From NCBI GenBank assembly GCA_028286365.1, contig JAQBRR010000002.1:168165-232164 (forward strand): DNA of 64,000 nucleotides, in the 5' to 3' direction. Shown here piece by piece: positions 43,380 to 52,140 of the stretch. Position numbers and translations under genes: made by a program. This DNA comes from Candidatus Saccharimonadota bacterium (lineage in GTDB: Bacteria > Patescibacteriota > Saccharimonadia > Saccharimonadales > Saccharimonadaceae). The stretch's first letter is position 1. Each line of letters opens with the position of its first letter. The notes beneath the pieces were generated by a model. The model saw only the letters and a list, made by a program, of their open reading frames with translations. It was not told where the DNA came from and made no database searches.

Positions 43380-43437
43380 GAGTTCTAGTTGGTCGGGTGC
43401 TACCCCACCGAACGTCACCCGCAGATAAACTGTCGTC

Positions 43438-43465
43438 AAAAGAACCCTCGCCAGAGGGTTCTTTT
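43438..43465. terminator. Bidirectional intrinsic terminator
   Basis: A perfect 12-bp stem, AAAAGAACCCTC with GAGGGTTCTTTT, loop GCCA. The T-rich arm gives a U tract in either direction. It ends the 83-residue gene and, from the other side, the gnd transcript. Confidence 0.85.
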
Positions 43466-43497
43466 AGTTGCAGAGGACGGACCTTGGCAGAATATAT

Positions 43498-44406
43498 TTA
43501 CTGTTTGCCGTCAATGTTGTGGCCACCGAACTTGTTGCGCATGGCAGCAAGTAGTTTGGTAGCGAAGTTTATATCACCCTTTTGTGAGGCTAAACGTACG
43601 TCGAAGGATGTTTGGATTGCAGGTAGCGGAATACCAAGCTCCTTAGCCGTTTCAAGTGTCCAGCGAGCTTCACCTGATTCAGCAACAACCCCTTCGATAC
43701 CATCGAGCGTTGGGTTCTCGTGTAGGGCCTGACGTGTTAGGTCATTAAGCCATGAAGTTACCACGCTACTTTGCTGCCAGATATCCCCTGCTTTCGCGAG
43801 ATCAATATCGCTGTAAGGGCCTTCCTTGAGCATGCGATACCCCTCAGCGAGGCTTTCCATCATGCCATATTCGATTGCATTGTGAACCATTTTAACGTAG
43901 TGCCCGCTACCGCTGGTACTAAAGTGCTGATGGCCACCGCGAGGGGTCGAAAGTGTGTCTAGGGCGCTAGAAATGGCCTCGTACGCGGATTGATCACCAC
44001 CGACCATCATCGAAAAGCCGTTTTCATAGCCCCACACGCCACCACTGGTGCCGATATCAAGCAGTATGCTACCCTTAGCGGCGACTTTGTCAGCGCGGGC
44101 TTTATCACCACGATAGTCGCTGTTACCACCGTCAATGATCGTACTGCCTGTTGGTAGGACTTCAAGCCATGCGTCAAGTTCGCTCTCGATAACATCAGCA
44201 GGAATCATGATCCATAAAGTAACTGGTTGGCCATCAAATACTGCCACAACGTCAGCTTTTTCGTAGGCTGCGATTGCACCGTGCGTAACGGCTTCGTCGA
44301 TGGGAGCACGGCTACGATTGTGAGCGATGACTTCATGGTTACCTTCTGCTAGTTTTTGGGCAATCTGGCCACCCATACGTCCAAGTCCTGAAATTGCAAT
44401 TTTCAT
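43498..44406 (-). CDS. gnd: 6-phosphogluconate dehydrogenase (decarboxylating), short form
   Basis: 302 residues, the short bacterial type that usually prefers NAD. It has ISGLGRMGGQIAQKLAE at the N-terminus, IDGGNSDYRGDKARA near 92, LDIGTSGGVWGYENGFSMM near 115 and the catalytic Lys/His region HYVKMVHNAIEYGMMESLAEG near 167. It converts 6-phosphogluconate to ribulose-5-phosphate and CO2. The product leads to ribose-5-phosphate and PRPP, the start of both nucleotide pathways here. It follows pgl by 2 bases. Confidence 0.94.
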   Translation of the reverse strand: MKIAISGLGRMGGQIAQKLAEGNHEVIAHNRSRAPIDEAVTHGAIAAYEKADVVAVFDGQPVTLWIMIPADVIESELDAWLEVLPTGSTIIDGGNSDYRGDKARADKVAAKGSILLDIGTSGGVWGYENGFSMMVGGDQSAYEAISSALDTLSTPRGGHQHFSTSGSGHYVKMVHNAIEYGMMESLAEGYRMLKEGPYSDIDLAKAGDIWQQSSVVTSWLNDLTRQALHENPTLDGIEGVVAESGEARWTLETAKELGIPLPAIQTSFDVRLASQKGDINFATKLLAAMRNKFGGHNIDGKQ

Positions 44407-44408
44407 GT

Positions 44409-45068
44409 TTATTCCTCCTTATAATCTGTAAATAGTGTGCTTTTGGTGACTGATTTTAATACTTGGGCTGGTTGAGTCTTAATCTCAATATCTTCGTGTA
44501 AAAGCGAATAAAGGATAGCCGTTTTATCTGTGCCCATTGCCTGAACAACGATCTCGTCAAGCTGTTTAATCGCCTCAAATGTCATTGTGATTCGTTCAAA
44601 GTCACTACCGGTTAAAGCGGTTGTCCAGCCGGTTGCGTCAACTGCGGGCGTACCAGGCTTTAGGCCAGCCGTGTGGCCATCCGTCCCTATGCCAAATACT
44701 CCTATCTTGTAATCAGCTCGCGGAAACTGTTCCTTGAGCCATTCACCTAAGTCGGTTGTCGTTGATGCACGGTCTTTATTCTCTATTGGTCGATAGGTTA
44801 ATGCACCAGGTACACTAAATCCAAAATCGAGTAGTTGCTGCCAATTCTCATCAGGATCACCAAGGGGGAGATATCGTTCATCGCTAAGTGTTGTAATGAG
44901 GTTAGACAGATCACCTGTAAGTCGTTTTGAGACCTCAGCACAGACTTTACCGCCAGATCCACCTGATAATATCCAGAGGACTTTCTCACCTGCTGCAAGG
45001 TGGCTGCTTATGGTATCGGCAAGATAGCTGATGACTGATTCGGTGTCGGTAGCGTAGACGTATTTCAT
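44409..45068 (-). CDS. pgl: 6-phosphogluconolactonase
   Basis: 219 residues of the SOL/DevB family. It has LWILSGGSGGKVCAEVSK near 32, TLSDERYLPLGDPDENW near 60 and GVFGIGTDGHTAGLKPG near 123. It opens 6-phosphogluconolactone to give the substrate of the next gene, gnd. It begins directly after the MFS gene's stop, so MFS-pgl-gnd read as one unit. No glucose-6-phosphate dehydrogenase is in the window. Confidence 0.92.
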   Translation of the reverse strand: MKYVYATDTESVISYLADTISSHLAAGEKVLWILSGGSGGKVCAEVSKRLTGDLSNLITTLSDERYLPLGDPDENWQQLLDFGFSVPGALTYRPIENKDRASTTTDLGEWLKEQFPRADYKIGVFGIGTDGHTAGLKPGTPAVDATGWTTALTGSDFERITMTFEAIKQLDEIVVQAMGTDKTAILYSLLHEDIEIKTQPAQVLKSVTKSTLFTDYKEE

Positions 45069-46775
45069 TTACGCCCCCATAACCGTATCGTCATGATGAA
45101 ACTTTTTCGGAAGCAAGAAGCTGAGACAGATGGTCGCTGCGATAATAATTACCTCAAAGACAATTGCCCACCTAAAGGCATATTGGAAGTTAATCGCATT
45201 CGCTTTCCTGACGCCATTAGTAATAATCGTCGTGAGCTGGCTCGAAGTCTGAGGGCTATTTGAGAGTACTTTACAGCTAGCCGGAACGACAGTCGAATCT
45301 TTTTCCTGAGAACGATCAACAAAACACGTCTTGGTACCATCTATTATTGCGGTTTGGGTGGCAGCTGGCACGTGAGCAGCCGCTAGTTGTGATTGAATCT
45401 GAGGTTTAACAGCGTCGAAGTGAACCGCACTTCCCGATGACAATTGACCGAAGTAAATGACGCCGATGATAGCGATACCGATAGCTCCGCCTACCTGCTG
45501 AACCGCATTGAGCGTACCTGAGGCTGAACCGGCGTGCTTGGTATCAACTCCGTTGAGGACTGCTGTATAGAGTGCGCCGAACAAGAATCCCATGCCGATA
45601 CCAGCAATGAATAGTCCAGGGGCAATTTGCCAGCTATTGATGTCGACTCCGATTGCAAAGATCAACCATATGAGCACAGCGAGGCCTGTAGCCATACCAC
45701 CAGCACCAATCATAATAGCTCGCCTACCGAGCTTTGGAATAAGGCTATGACCGAATACAACCATTGTAAAGGTAATGCCGACCGCGAGAGGTAGCCCGGT
45801 TACGGCTGCGTGAATCGCGCTAAAACCAAGTCCGATCTGGGTGAATAGACCAAAAGTTAGGAAAAATCCGGACATCGCAATCTGAAAAATGAGGTTGATA
45901 GTTAGTCCTGATCCAAATGACTTCACCCTAAATAGTGATGGTTGGACTAGGGCTGAACCGTCTTTGCGGTCCTTGCGACGTTGTGACCAGATAAATATCA
46001 GGAATACTGGAATAGCTGAGGCCAGCATAACAAAGGTCCAGGTTGGCCAGTTGAGCTCTCGGCCTTGAATCAATGGATACACAAGCAGGCTGAGTGTCAA
46101 AACAACAAGGACGGTGCCGATCACATCAAGCTTGAGCGGATGCGGAGATTTACCTTCTGGAAGGAATCGCGAGGCCAAAATTAACGCCACAATACCGACT
46201 GGTACGTTGATAAAAAAGATTGGGCGCCAGTCAAGGCCGAAAAGATTAGCTTGGATCAATAAACCACCAATAACAGGTCCAAGTGACGCTGATAGCCCAC
46301 CGAGCGCGCCAAATAAACCATTAATTGCTCCACGTTCACTTGGTTTATACATAATCTGCATCATTGACATGACTTGAGGAACCATCATTGCGGCAGATGC
46401 ACCCTGAAGTACACGAGTGAATATTAAGATTTCAGGGCTCCATGCAAGACCACTCAGGAGTGAGGCGACGGTAAATCCACCGACACCGATCATGAATATT
46501 TTTTTATAGCCAAAGACATCACCCATGCGTCCACCGGTAATCAGGAATGTTGCAAATGCGAGTAAGTAACCGGCAACGAGCCACTGAATTGAGGCGAAAC
46601 TAGCATGAAGGTTGGTTTGAATTGCGGGAATTGCGATATTAACAATCGTTGAATCTAAAAGATCCATGATAAAAGCGGCTGCGACTACTGTTAGTGCGAT
46701 TTTCTTTTGTTTGTCGGTAAAGCCCGAGGCATGCTCATGTGCTGATTTAAGTTGTGCGATCTCGGTATCCTCCAA
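45069..46775 (-). CDS. MFS transporter, DHA2 (EmrB/QacA) family
   Basis: 568 residues, about 14 helices: MDLLDSTIVNIAIPAIQ in helix 1, GGRMGDVFGYKK after helix 2 and RVLQGASAAMMVP in helix 4. A long extracytoplasmic loop (about 455-530) with two Cys precedes the last helix. It exports drugs or metabolites by proton antiport; substrate unknown. The start is odd: GGAGG sits at the very beginning of the frame. The only nearby standard start is TTG 46775, which overlaps that element, and no ATG or GTG follows at a good distance. Confidence 0.85.
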   Translation of the reverse strand: MEDTEIAQLKSAHEHASGFTDKQKKIALTVVAAAFIMDLLDSTIVNIAIPAIQTNLHASFASIQWLVAGYLLAFATFLITGGRMGDVFGYKKIFMIGVGGFTVASLLSGLAWSPEILIFTRVLQGASAAMMVPQVMSMMQIMYKPSERGAINGLFGALGGLSASLGPVIGGLLIQANLFGLDWRPIFFINVPVGIVALILASRFLPEGKSPHPLKLDVIGTVLVVLTLSLLVYPLIQGRELNWPTWTFVMLASAIPVFLIFIWSQRRKDRKDGSALVQPSLFRVKSFGSGLTINLIFQIAMSGFFLTFGLFTQIGLGFSAIHAAVTGLPLAVGITFTMVVFGHSLIPKLGRRAIMIGAGGMATGLAVLIWLIFAIGVDINSWQIAPGLFIAGIGMGFLFGALYTAVLNGVDTKHAGSASGTLNAVQQVGGAIGIAIIGVIYFGQLSSGSAVHFDAVKPQIQSQLAAAHVPAATQTAIIDGTKTCFVDRSQEKDSTVVPASCKVLSNSPQTSSQLTTIITNGVRKANAINFQYAFRWAIVFEVIIIAATICLSFLLPKKFHHDDTVMGA

Positions 46776-46820
46776 AGTTTTGAACGTTACTACAATAATA
46801 AGCTATCGTAGAGGTAACGT

Positions 46821-47720
46821 CTAGCGTAGAAGATGCTCGAGGAGTGCCATTCTGACCAGCACGCCGTACTTAGCCTGCTTGAAATAAACAGCCTTAGGCG
46901 ACGAATCGACTTCAGTCAATATCTCATCTACTCGAGGCAAAGGATGCATAATAATGGCATTTGGTTTCATTTTTCCTGTCATCTCAAGGTCGATTTGATA
47001 ATAGCCTTTATATTTTTTGTATTCTTCTTCGGTCGCAAAGCGTTCTTTTTGGATACGAGTTTGGTAAATAACGTCAACAATACCGACAACTGACGAAAGA
47101 TCATCAGTCTCGTGATAGGTTACGTTGTGCTTGTCGAGATAGTCCTTGATATCCTGACCAACTTCGAGTGCTTTTGGTGCGACAAAATAAATTGTCACAT
47201 CTGTATATTTGCCGAGTAGATACGAAAGTGACCGAATTGTGCGACCGTGTTTAAGGTCACCAACCATTGCAATACTAACTCCATCAACCTGGCCGTGCTC
47301 TTTTTGAACCGTATACAGATCAAGCAGAGCTTGGGTTGGGTGTTGTCCAGGCCCGTCGCCAGCGTTAACGACAGGAATATCAGATACTGCAGCTGCTTTC
47401 GCTGCAGTGCCTTCTTCGTAGTGTCTTAGGACGATAACGTCACTGTAAAAGTTAATGACCTTAATGGTGTCTTCGATCGTTTCGCCCTTGGCAGCTGATG
47501 AAAACTCTTTAGCGTTCTCGGTCGTTATAACGCTTCCACCAAGGCGAAGCATGGCAGACTCGAACGAGAACCTCGTTCTGGTACTTGGCTCGTAGAATAA
47601 CGAAGCCATAATCTTACCTTCAAGCGTATTCTCGGGCTTTTTTTCGAGTTCATCCGCTCGACTAAATAATGAACCAATGAGTTCCGGGTCAAGATCCTGT
47701 GAGTCTATTAAGTGCTTCAT
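46821..47720 (-). CDS. pyrB: Aspartate carbamoyltransferase, catalytic subunit
   Basis: 299 residues; joins carbamoyl phosphate and aspartate. It has FYEPSTRTRFSFESAMLRLGG near 44, NAGDGPGQHPTQALLDLYT near 119, MVGDLKHGRTIRSL near 153 and MHPLPRVDEI near 259. No regulatory PyrI is seen. An extended -10 TGC-TATAGT ends 8 bases before the ATG (minus strand 47729-47737), so it can be expressed separately from the GreA-like gene upstream. Confidence 0.96.
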   Translation of the reverse strand: MKHLIDSQDLDPELIGSLFSRADELEKKPENTLEGKIMASLFYEPSTRTRFSFESAMLRLGGSVITTENAKEFSSAAKGETIEDTIKVINFYSDVIVLRHYEEGTAAKAAAVSDIPVVNAGDGPGQHPTQALLDLYTVQKEHGQVDGVSIAMVGDLKHGRTIRSLSYLLGKYTDVTIYFVAPKALEVGQDIKDYLDKHNVTYHETDDLSSVVGIVDVIYQTRIQKERFATEEEYKKYKGYYQIDLEMTGKMKPNAIIMHPLPRVDEILTEVDSSPKAVYFKQAKYGVLVRMALLEHLLR

Positions 47721-47728
47721 ATACTTTT

Positions 47729-47737
47729 ACTATAGCA
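47729..47737 (-). promoter_or_regulatory. Extended -10 promoter for pyrB
   Basis: Minus strand: TGC-TATAGT with 8 bases to the pyrB ATG, giving a leader of about 2 bases. Confidence 0.5.
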
Positions 47738-47760
47738 TAGGCTCATAGGGTAAATGAACG

Positions 47761-48240
47761 CTACGAGATACTAATGAGTTGTAGGCGGTTTGCTCTTACG
47801 CCAGCCGACCATTCGACAACGTCACGGACTGTTTTACCGAGCAGGTTTTGACCTAAAGGACTTGCAATTGAGATGCGTCCATCACTAGGATTTGCTTCGA
47901 TGCTATCAACGAGCATGTAGCGGAACATACGTCCCTGTGTGTCGATAAGATCAACCACAGAGCCGATCGCTACTTGCATACGTGCACGCCTCGTAGGGAT
48001 TAACCTAGCCGACTTTAGCGCAAGTTGTTTATCTTGCAGCTGTGACTCGATAATGTCGAGACGTGCGAGTTTTTCTAGGTGGTTCAAACGCGTGTCACGG
48101 TCACTCATTTTATCTAGCTCGTGGAGTTCTTGAATTGCTTTTTGGCGGTCGTGTGTCAGGCTGGCAATTGAACGTTTGAGCTCCTTCATACCTCGCTTAC
48201 TAAGTAGAAGTGTTTTTTCTTTGGTGGCGGTGGTGTTCAT
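47761..48240 (-). CDS. GreA/GreB-family transcription factor
   Basis: 159 residues. The N-terminal half is a charged helical coiled coil (about 12-80), and the C-terminal half an FKBP-like domain with ISIASPLGQNLLGKTVRDVVEW near 124. Gre factors enter the secondary channel of RNA polymerase and stimulate cleavage of backtracked RNA by acidic residues at the coiled-coil tip. Here the tip reads LDKMSDRDTRL in place of the usual GDLxENAEY; acidic residues are present but the arrangement differs, so cleavage activity is uncertain. AAGGAGG lies 8 bases upstream, after a structured RNA element. Confidence 0.82.
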   Translation of the reverse strand: MNTTATKEKTLLLSKRGMKELKRSIASLTHDRQKAIQELHELDKMSDRDTRLNHLEKLARLDIIESQLQDKQLALKSARLIPTRRARMQVAIGSVVDLIDTQGRMFRYMLVDSIEANPSDGRISIASPLGQNLLGKTVRDVVEWSAGVRANRLQLISIS

Positions 48241-48259
48241 ATTGAATCCTCCTTTTCGT

Positions 48260-48337
48260 ATACTTATGTTCGTTGTAGCTGGTGCTACTGGTCTCAGTAT
48301 GGCCCTCTATCCTGAGGGATTACTGAAACATAAGTAT
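48260..48337 (-). ncRNA. Three-way-junction RNA element before the GreA-like gene
   Basis: Bases 48260-48270 pair with 48327-48337 over 11 perfect base pairs. Inside are a 5-bp hairpin (48275-48279 with 48284-48288, loop of 4) and a two-part stem (48294-48299 with 48321-48326, then 48303-48307 with 48314-48318). The outer stem begins at the stop codon of the ABC ATPase gene and ends about 20 bases before the GreA-like Shine-Dalgarno. It may be a cis-regulatory leader or an RNA-processing site; no known riboswitch consensus was matched. Confidence 0.45.
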
Positions 48338-49008
48338 TATTTTGTTGTAATTTTTCCATCCTTTAAAATAAAGGTTTTATCAGTTTTGCCAGCAATATCC
48401 ATATCGTGCGTTACGGCGATGATTGTGGTGTTCTCGCTGCGCGACAAGTCGTGTAGGAGGTCGAATATCTTTTGACCAGTCTCACTATCGAGGTTACCCG
48501 TCGGTTCATCAGCGAGGATGATCGCAGGATGGTTAGCAAGTGCCCGGGCGATTGCGACACGCTGCTGCTGTCCACCACTCAGTCTTGAAGGCTTACGCAT
48601 CTGCTGATCTGTATCAATGCCTACGTCGTTTAGTAACTGTTCTGCTCTCACCTTACGAATTCGTGCTGGCGTCCCACCGAACTCGAGTGCGAGCATGACG
48701 TTCTGCAAGGCAGATAGGTTTGGTATGAGATTGTAGTGCTGAAACACGAAGCCGATTTGATTTGCACGGTAGGCTGTTTGCTTGTGCGCTGAAAGCTTGG
48801 CGATGTCGACATCATCGACGTCAATACTACCGCTTGTCGGGACGTCGAGCGCACCAAGCATGCTCAGTAGGGTGCTTTTACCGCTTCCTGACTTACCGAT
48901 GATACTGGCAAACTCGCCTGTTTTAACACTGAGGGTAACGTTGCTTAAGGCTGTTACTTTGCCACTTGGGCTATTGAATGACTTGGTGAGGTTTTTAACT
49001 GCTAACAT
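48337..49008 (-). CDS. ABC transporter ATP-binding protein, MacB/LolD type
   Basis: 223 residues. Walker [10 protein letters not shown] near 38, Q-loop [10 protein letters not shown] near 86, signature LSGGQQQR near 143, Walker [12 protein letters not shown] near 165 and the switch His in AVTHD near 199. It drives the FtsX-like permease encoded just upstream. Systems of this type move peptides, lipoproteins or antibiotics outward, or act as peptide sensors. Confidence 0.93.
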   Translation of the reverse strand: MLAVKNLTKSFNSPSGKVTALSNVTLSVKTGEFASIIGKSGSGKSTLLSMLGALDVPTSGSIDVDDVDIAKLSAHKQTAYRANQIGFVFQHYNLIPNLSALQNVMLALEFGGTPARIRKVRAEQLLNDVGIDTDQQMRKPSRLSGGQQQRVAIARALANHPAIILADEPTGNLDSETGQKIFDLLHDLSRSENTTIIAVTHDMDIAGKTDKTFILKDGKITTK

Positions 49009-49018
49009 AATATAACTC

Positions 49019-50368
49019 CTATTCTGTCCTTAATACTTCTGCAGGGCGAACGCGTGCGATGAACCAGGCTGGGACGGCACTACCAATGATTGCGATCAGT
49101 AGAGTTAGTCCGCCAGCGATGAGGAACGTTTGTGGTGTGACTGCTGCGGATACCTGTGTGAGGTTTGATCCAATTTGGTTAAGACCACCGCCGAATCCGC
49201 CACCGCCGCCACCTCGTGTTCCAGGTGTCGTCGTCGAGGTTGTACTCGATGAACTGCTTTGGACTAATGAGGTTGTCATAGGGCCGCTGACGAGCACTCC
49301 AAGTACGAGACCGATGACTGCACCGATGACGGTGAGTGTTAGCGCCTCAGTCATAAACTGAGCGATAACTTTGCCATTTGTCCCACCGATTGCTTTAATA
49401 ACTCCGATCTCTCGTCGTCGTTCGCGAACGACCATGATCATGGCAAGGAGAACGATAATTGCGCCTGCAATGGTTGCACCGATCACACCGGCTAATGCCA
49501 AGCTTGAGATGCTTTGAAGTGACGAGACACTTGCCGCTGCTTGCTCTGCCTCTGAGGTTATATCTGCTGCTGTTCCGAGACTAGTCTTTAGTGCACTGAC
49601 TGTTGAGTTGACATTGTTACTACTATCAACGGTTGCTTTGACACTTGATACGGCACCCGCTTGGGTAGTCAGTGTCTGAACAGTCTTAAGAGGCATGATG
49701 ATACCACTATCTAGGAATGTATTACCACTTGAGTAAATACCGCTAACCGTCGTAGTCTGGCCATAGGCAGTGAAGGTACTTCCAACCTTAAGATTATTCT
49801 TGGTTGCGAGGCTTGTACCGACGAGGGCGACATCACTCGAACTTGAGCCGTCAATTGTGCTACCGCTTGAGATTGTCAAAGTGCCACCTGTTGGTGATAT
49901 GGAGTTTGGATCGGTCGTACCAGTTACGCTAATGCGTGGTGTTGGCGCTGGACGCGCTGTGACTGTTGAGCTTCCTGAACCTGTCGTTGTACTTGTACTA
50001 TCAAAACGTTGCTGTCTTGCGCCGAAGCTTCCGAGCTGTAGTGACGAGACAAGGTTTGTATCACTTGTTCCTAATTGGTCACTCAGGGATGGCACGATAC
50101 TTGCAACGTGTGGTGTTGCCGCAATCTGTGCAACCTGCGTGCTTGTTAATGGATTGCCGCCACCAGCGAAGCCACTAACACCAGCTGGACTAACTGTTAC
50201 GAGCGTACCGGATGTCGCTTCGACTGAGCTTATCTTTGACTCGACACTGCTTCTAGCTACTAACATTGCTAAAACGAGTCCAATACTAATCGCGAGCATC
50301 AGTACGATTGCTCCGCTGCGAATCGGGCTTCTTAGAGCATTCTTAATGCCTCTTGTTACAACGTTCAT
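49019..50368 (-). CDS. ABC transporter permease, FtsX/MacB type
   Basis: 449 residues: helix 1 near 18-38, a large outer domain to about 285, then three helices near 290-320, 340-365 and 415-435 with the FtsX-like segment MVVRERRREIGVIKAIGG between them. The outer loop after helix 3 carries a Ser/Thr run and TRGGGGGGFGGG, a low-complexity stretch. With the ATPase it forms a type VII ABC system. It lies 57 bases after the histidine kinase gene; that gap contains a perfect 16-base palindrome. Confidence 0.88.
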   Translation of the reverse strand: MNVVTRGIKNALRSPIRSGAIVLMLAISIGLVLAMLVARSSVESKISSVEATSGTLVTVSPAGVSGFAGGGNPLTSTQVAQIAATPHVASIVPSLSDQLGTSDTNLVSSLQLGSFGARQQRFDSTSTTTGSGSSTVTARPAPTPRISVTGTTDPNSISPTGGTLTISSGSTIDGSSSSDVALVGTSLATKNNLKVGSTFTAYGQTTTVSGIYSSGNTFLDSGIIMPLKTVQTLTTQAGAVSSVKATVDSSNNVNSTVSALKTSLGTAADITSEAEQAAASVSSLQSISSLALAGVIGATIAGAIIVLLAMIMVVRERRREIGVIKAIGGTNGKVIAQFMTEALTLTVIGAVIGLVLGVLVSGPMTTSLVQSSSSSTTSTTTPGTRGGGGGGFGGGLNQIGSNLTQVSAAVTPQTFLIAGGLTLLIAIIGSAVPAWFIARVRPAEVLRTE

Positions 50369-50406
50369 ATGGACAGTACTCCTTATTTTATGTGCTTATA
50401 TACCGC

Positions 50407-50422
50407 ACACTATATATAGTGT
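50407..50422. promoter_or_regulatory. Perfect palindrome before the ABC permease, candidate operator
   Basis: ACACTATATATAGTGT, an ACAC-N8-GTGT site. The same ACAC-N8-GTGT spacing occurs over the HxlR promoter at 52467-52486, so one regulator may bind both. Confidence 0.45.
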
Positions 50423-50425
50423 TTC

Positions 50426-51424
50426 TTAGTTTTTGCTTGAGTGAGGCTGAAAAGCAGGCAATAAAGCAGTGAAAATTGTTGATTGTCCAGGTGTACTTGT
50501 CACAGATAACTCACCCTGTGATAGCTCGACTATCTTTTTAGCTAAGGATAAACCAAGTCCATAGCCAACTCGATTTGTTCTTGACGTATCTGCACGGTAG
50601 AAGCGATCAAATATGTAAGGTAGTTTTTTCTCGTCGATTCCATCACCAGTATTAATAATTTCGAAACAGACCTGATTCTCGTGAGTCGAGAGTGTAATGA
50701 GGACCAACGAATGAGGCGGGCTGTATTTGAGTGCGTTATCAATAAGTATTGATACTAACTCGACAATAGCCGGTTCGTTCGCTAGGACGATAGATTTCTG
50801 AGCAGATTTTATGTGTATACGGTCAGGCGAGACATTGTAGCGACGTATGACGTCCTGCGTAATAGCCTTAATGTTCACCGCAGTCGATTTCAGTTTATCG
50901 TGATCGAGGCGCGAGAGGTTGAGTAGCATCTGTGAAAGGTTGGTCAATTTGTCGACCTCCTCTAGATTACTTTTCATAATGAATTCAAGGTCTTTTTTGG
51001 TGGCTGACTTATCACGTAAAGCCACCTCAATCTCGGTTTTCATTGCGGCAAGTGGGGTTCGTAGCTCGTGGCTGGCGTCACTCGTAAAACGCGACTGGGC
51101 TTCGTGCATTTCCTTTATAGGACGAAGTGTCAGGCGCGCTAATAGATAACTGAGTCCCCCACCAAGAATGAGAACGACAAGGTTCGCAGTCAGGAGACCT
51201 GTGATGATATTTTGAGAAGCCATGTTGATTTCATTGGTTCTGAGAGCCTCAACAGGTTGTTTTGGGATACCTGATGTCATCTGTAGGTTATGTTCAAACC
51301 GCTCGAGTCGAGCACTCACCTCAGTAGTAGTGATCTCAAAAATAGCCACACTAAAAAGGATACTGATTGTCATCAGTATCAATAGGTACCAGCCCGTCAA
51401 TTTTATCGTTGCCGATTGGAACAT
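50426..51424 (-). CDS. Sensor histidine kinase
   Basis: 332 residues with two helices (about 10-30 and 72-95) flanking a small sensor region of about 40 residues, a HAMP-like linker, the H-box SHELRTPLAAMKTE near 119, N-box LIDNALKYSPP near 228, and G boxes NTGDGIDEKKLPYIFDRFY and GLGLSLAKKIVEL. The short sensor region suggests it senses within the membrane or through the neighbouring ABC system, as in peptide-detoxification modules. It begins one base after the response-regulator stop. Confidence 0.92.
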   Translation of the reverse strand: MFQSATIKLTGWYLLILMTISILFSVAIFEITTTEVSARLERFEHNLQMTSGIPKQPVEALRTNEINMASQNIITGLLTANLVVLILGGGLSYLLARLTLRPIKEMHEAQSRFTSDASHELRTPLAAMKTEIEVALRDKSATKKDLEFIMKSNLEEVDKLTNLSQMLLNLSRLDHDKLKSTAVNIKAITQDVIRRYNVSPDRIHIKSAQKSIVLANEPAIVELVSILIDNALKYSPPHSLVLITLSTHENQVCFEIINTGDGIDEKKLPYIFDRFYRADTSRTNRVGYGLGLSLAKKIVELSQGELSVTSTPGQSTIFTALLPAFQPHSSKN

Positions 51425-51425
51425 C

Positions 51426-52100
51426 TTACTTTGCCTCTAGTTTGTAACCAAAGCCACGGATTGTGTGTATCATATCCGTCTTATAAGGAGCATCAATCTT
51501 GGTTCGTAGGTATTTAACATAGACCTCGACTGTATTTGGCAAAATGTCAGAGTCATAATCCCATACGTGACTAATAATCACATCTTTACTGATAGGTCGT
51601 CCTGGATTACGCATCAGGTATTCTAGGAGTGCAAACTCTTTGCTGGTAAGGCTAATTTCGTCCCCTGCTCGCCTAACGACATAACTCAGTGTATCGAGGG
51701 TAAGGTCACCAACAGTAAGTAGTGTTGACTGTTGTTCAACTGGGCGACGTAAAAGTGCACGAACGCGGGCAAGTAGCTCTTCGAGAGCAAATGGCTTAAC
51801 CAGATAATCATCTGCACCACTATCAAGACCCTTCGTGCGATCACGCACGTTGCTCATTGCGGTTAGTAATAGGACTGGTGTGTGTATTTTTGCCTCACGC
51901 ATTGCTTCTACGATAGCAAGCCCATCATATTCACCAGGGATCATACGGTCAATAATTGCGACATCGTATGGTTCAGTCGTTGCCATTGCGTAGCCATCGT
52001 CACCGTCGTAGGATACGTCGACAGCGTAGCTTTCCTGTTCCAATGCCTTCTTAAGGGCACCAGCAATTTTGTGTTCGTCTTCGATAATTAAAACTCTCAT
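51426..52100 (-). CDS. OmpR/PhoB-family response regulator
   Basis: 224 residues: receiver domain with acidic pocket IIEDEH, phosphorylated Asp51 in AIIDRMIPGEYDG, Thr in LLLTAMS and Lys in LVKPFALEEL; C-terminal winged helix with TSKEFALLEYLMRNPGRPISKD and VYVKYLRTKID. It is first in the order regulator-kinase-permease-ATPase. A TATTAT box ends exactly 6 bases before the ATG. It most likely controls the ABC genes. Confidence 0.94.
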   Translation of the reverse strand: MRVLIIEDEHKIAGALKKALEQESYAVDVSYDGDDGYAMATTEPYDVAIIDRMIPGEYDGLAIVEAMREAKIHTPVLLLTAMSNVRDRTKGLDSGADDYLVKPFALEELLARVRALLRRPVEQQSTLLTVGDLTLDTLSYVVRRAGDEISLTSKEFALLEYLMRNPGRPISKDVIISHVWDYDSDILPNTVEVYVKYLRTKIDAPYKTDMIHTIRGFGYKLEAK

Positions 52101-52106
52101 ATACCT

Positions 52107-52112
52107 ATAATA
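52107..52112 (-). promoter_or_regulatory. Possible leaderless -10 box for the response regulator operon
   Basis: TATTAT on the minus strand, six bases (AGGTAT) before the ATG. No clear -35 is visible. Confidence 0.35.
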
Positions 52113-52140
52113 TAACTCTAAGCTGAGAGAATACTGAAAT

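Noticed and set aside
48260-48337. Known riboswitch (purine or TPP) as an explanation for the three-way junction
   Set aside because: The conserved junction and loop bases of the purine class and the CUGAGA...ACCUGAU pattern of the TPP class are not present in the right arrangement, although a CTGAGA string occurs by chance on the minus strand.
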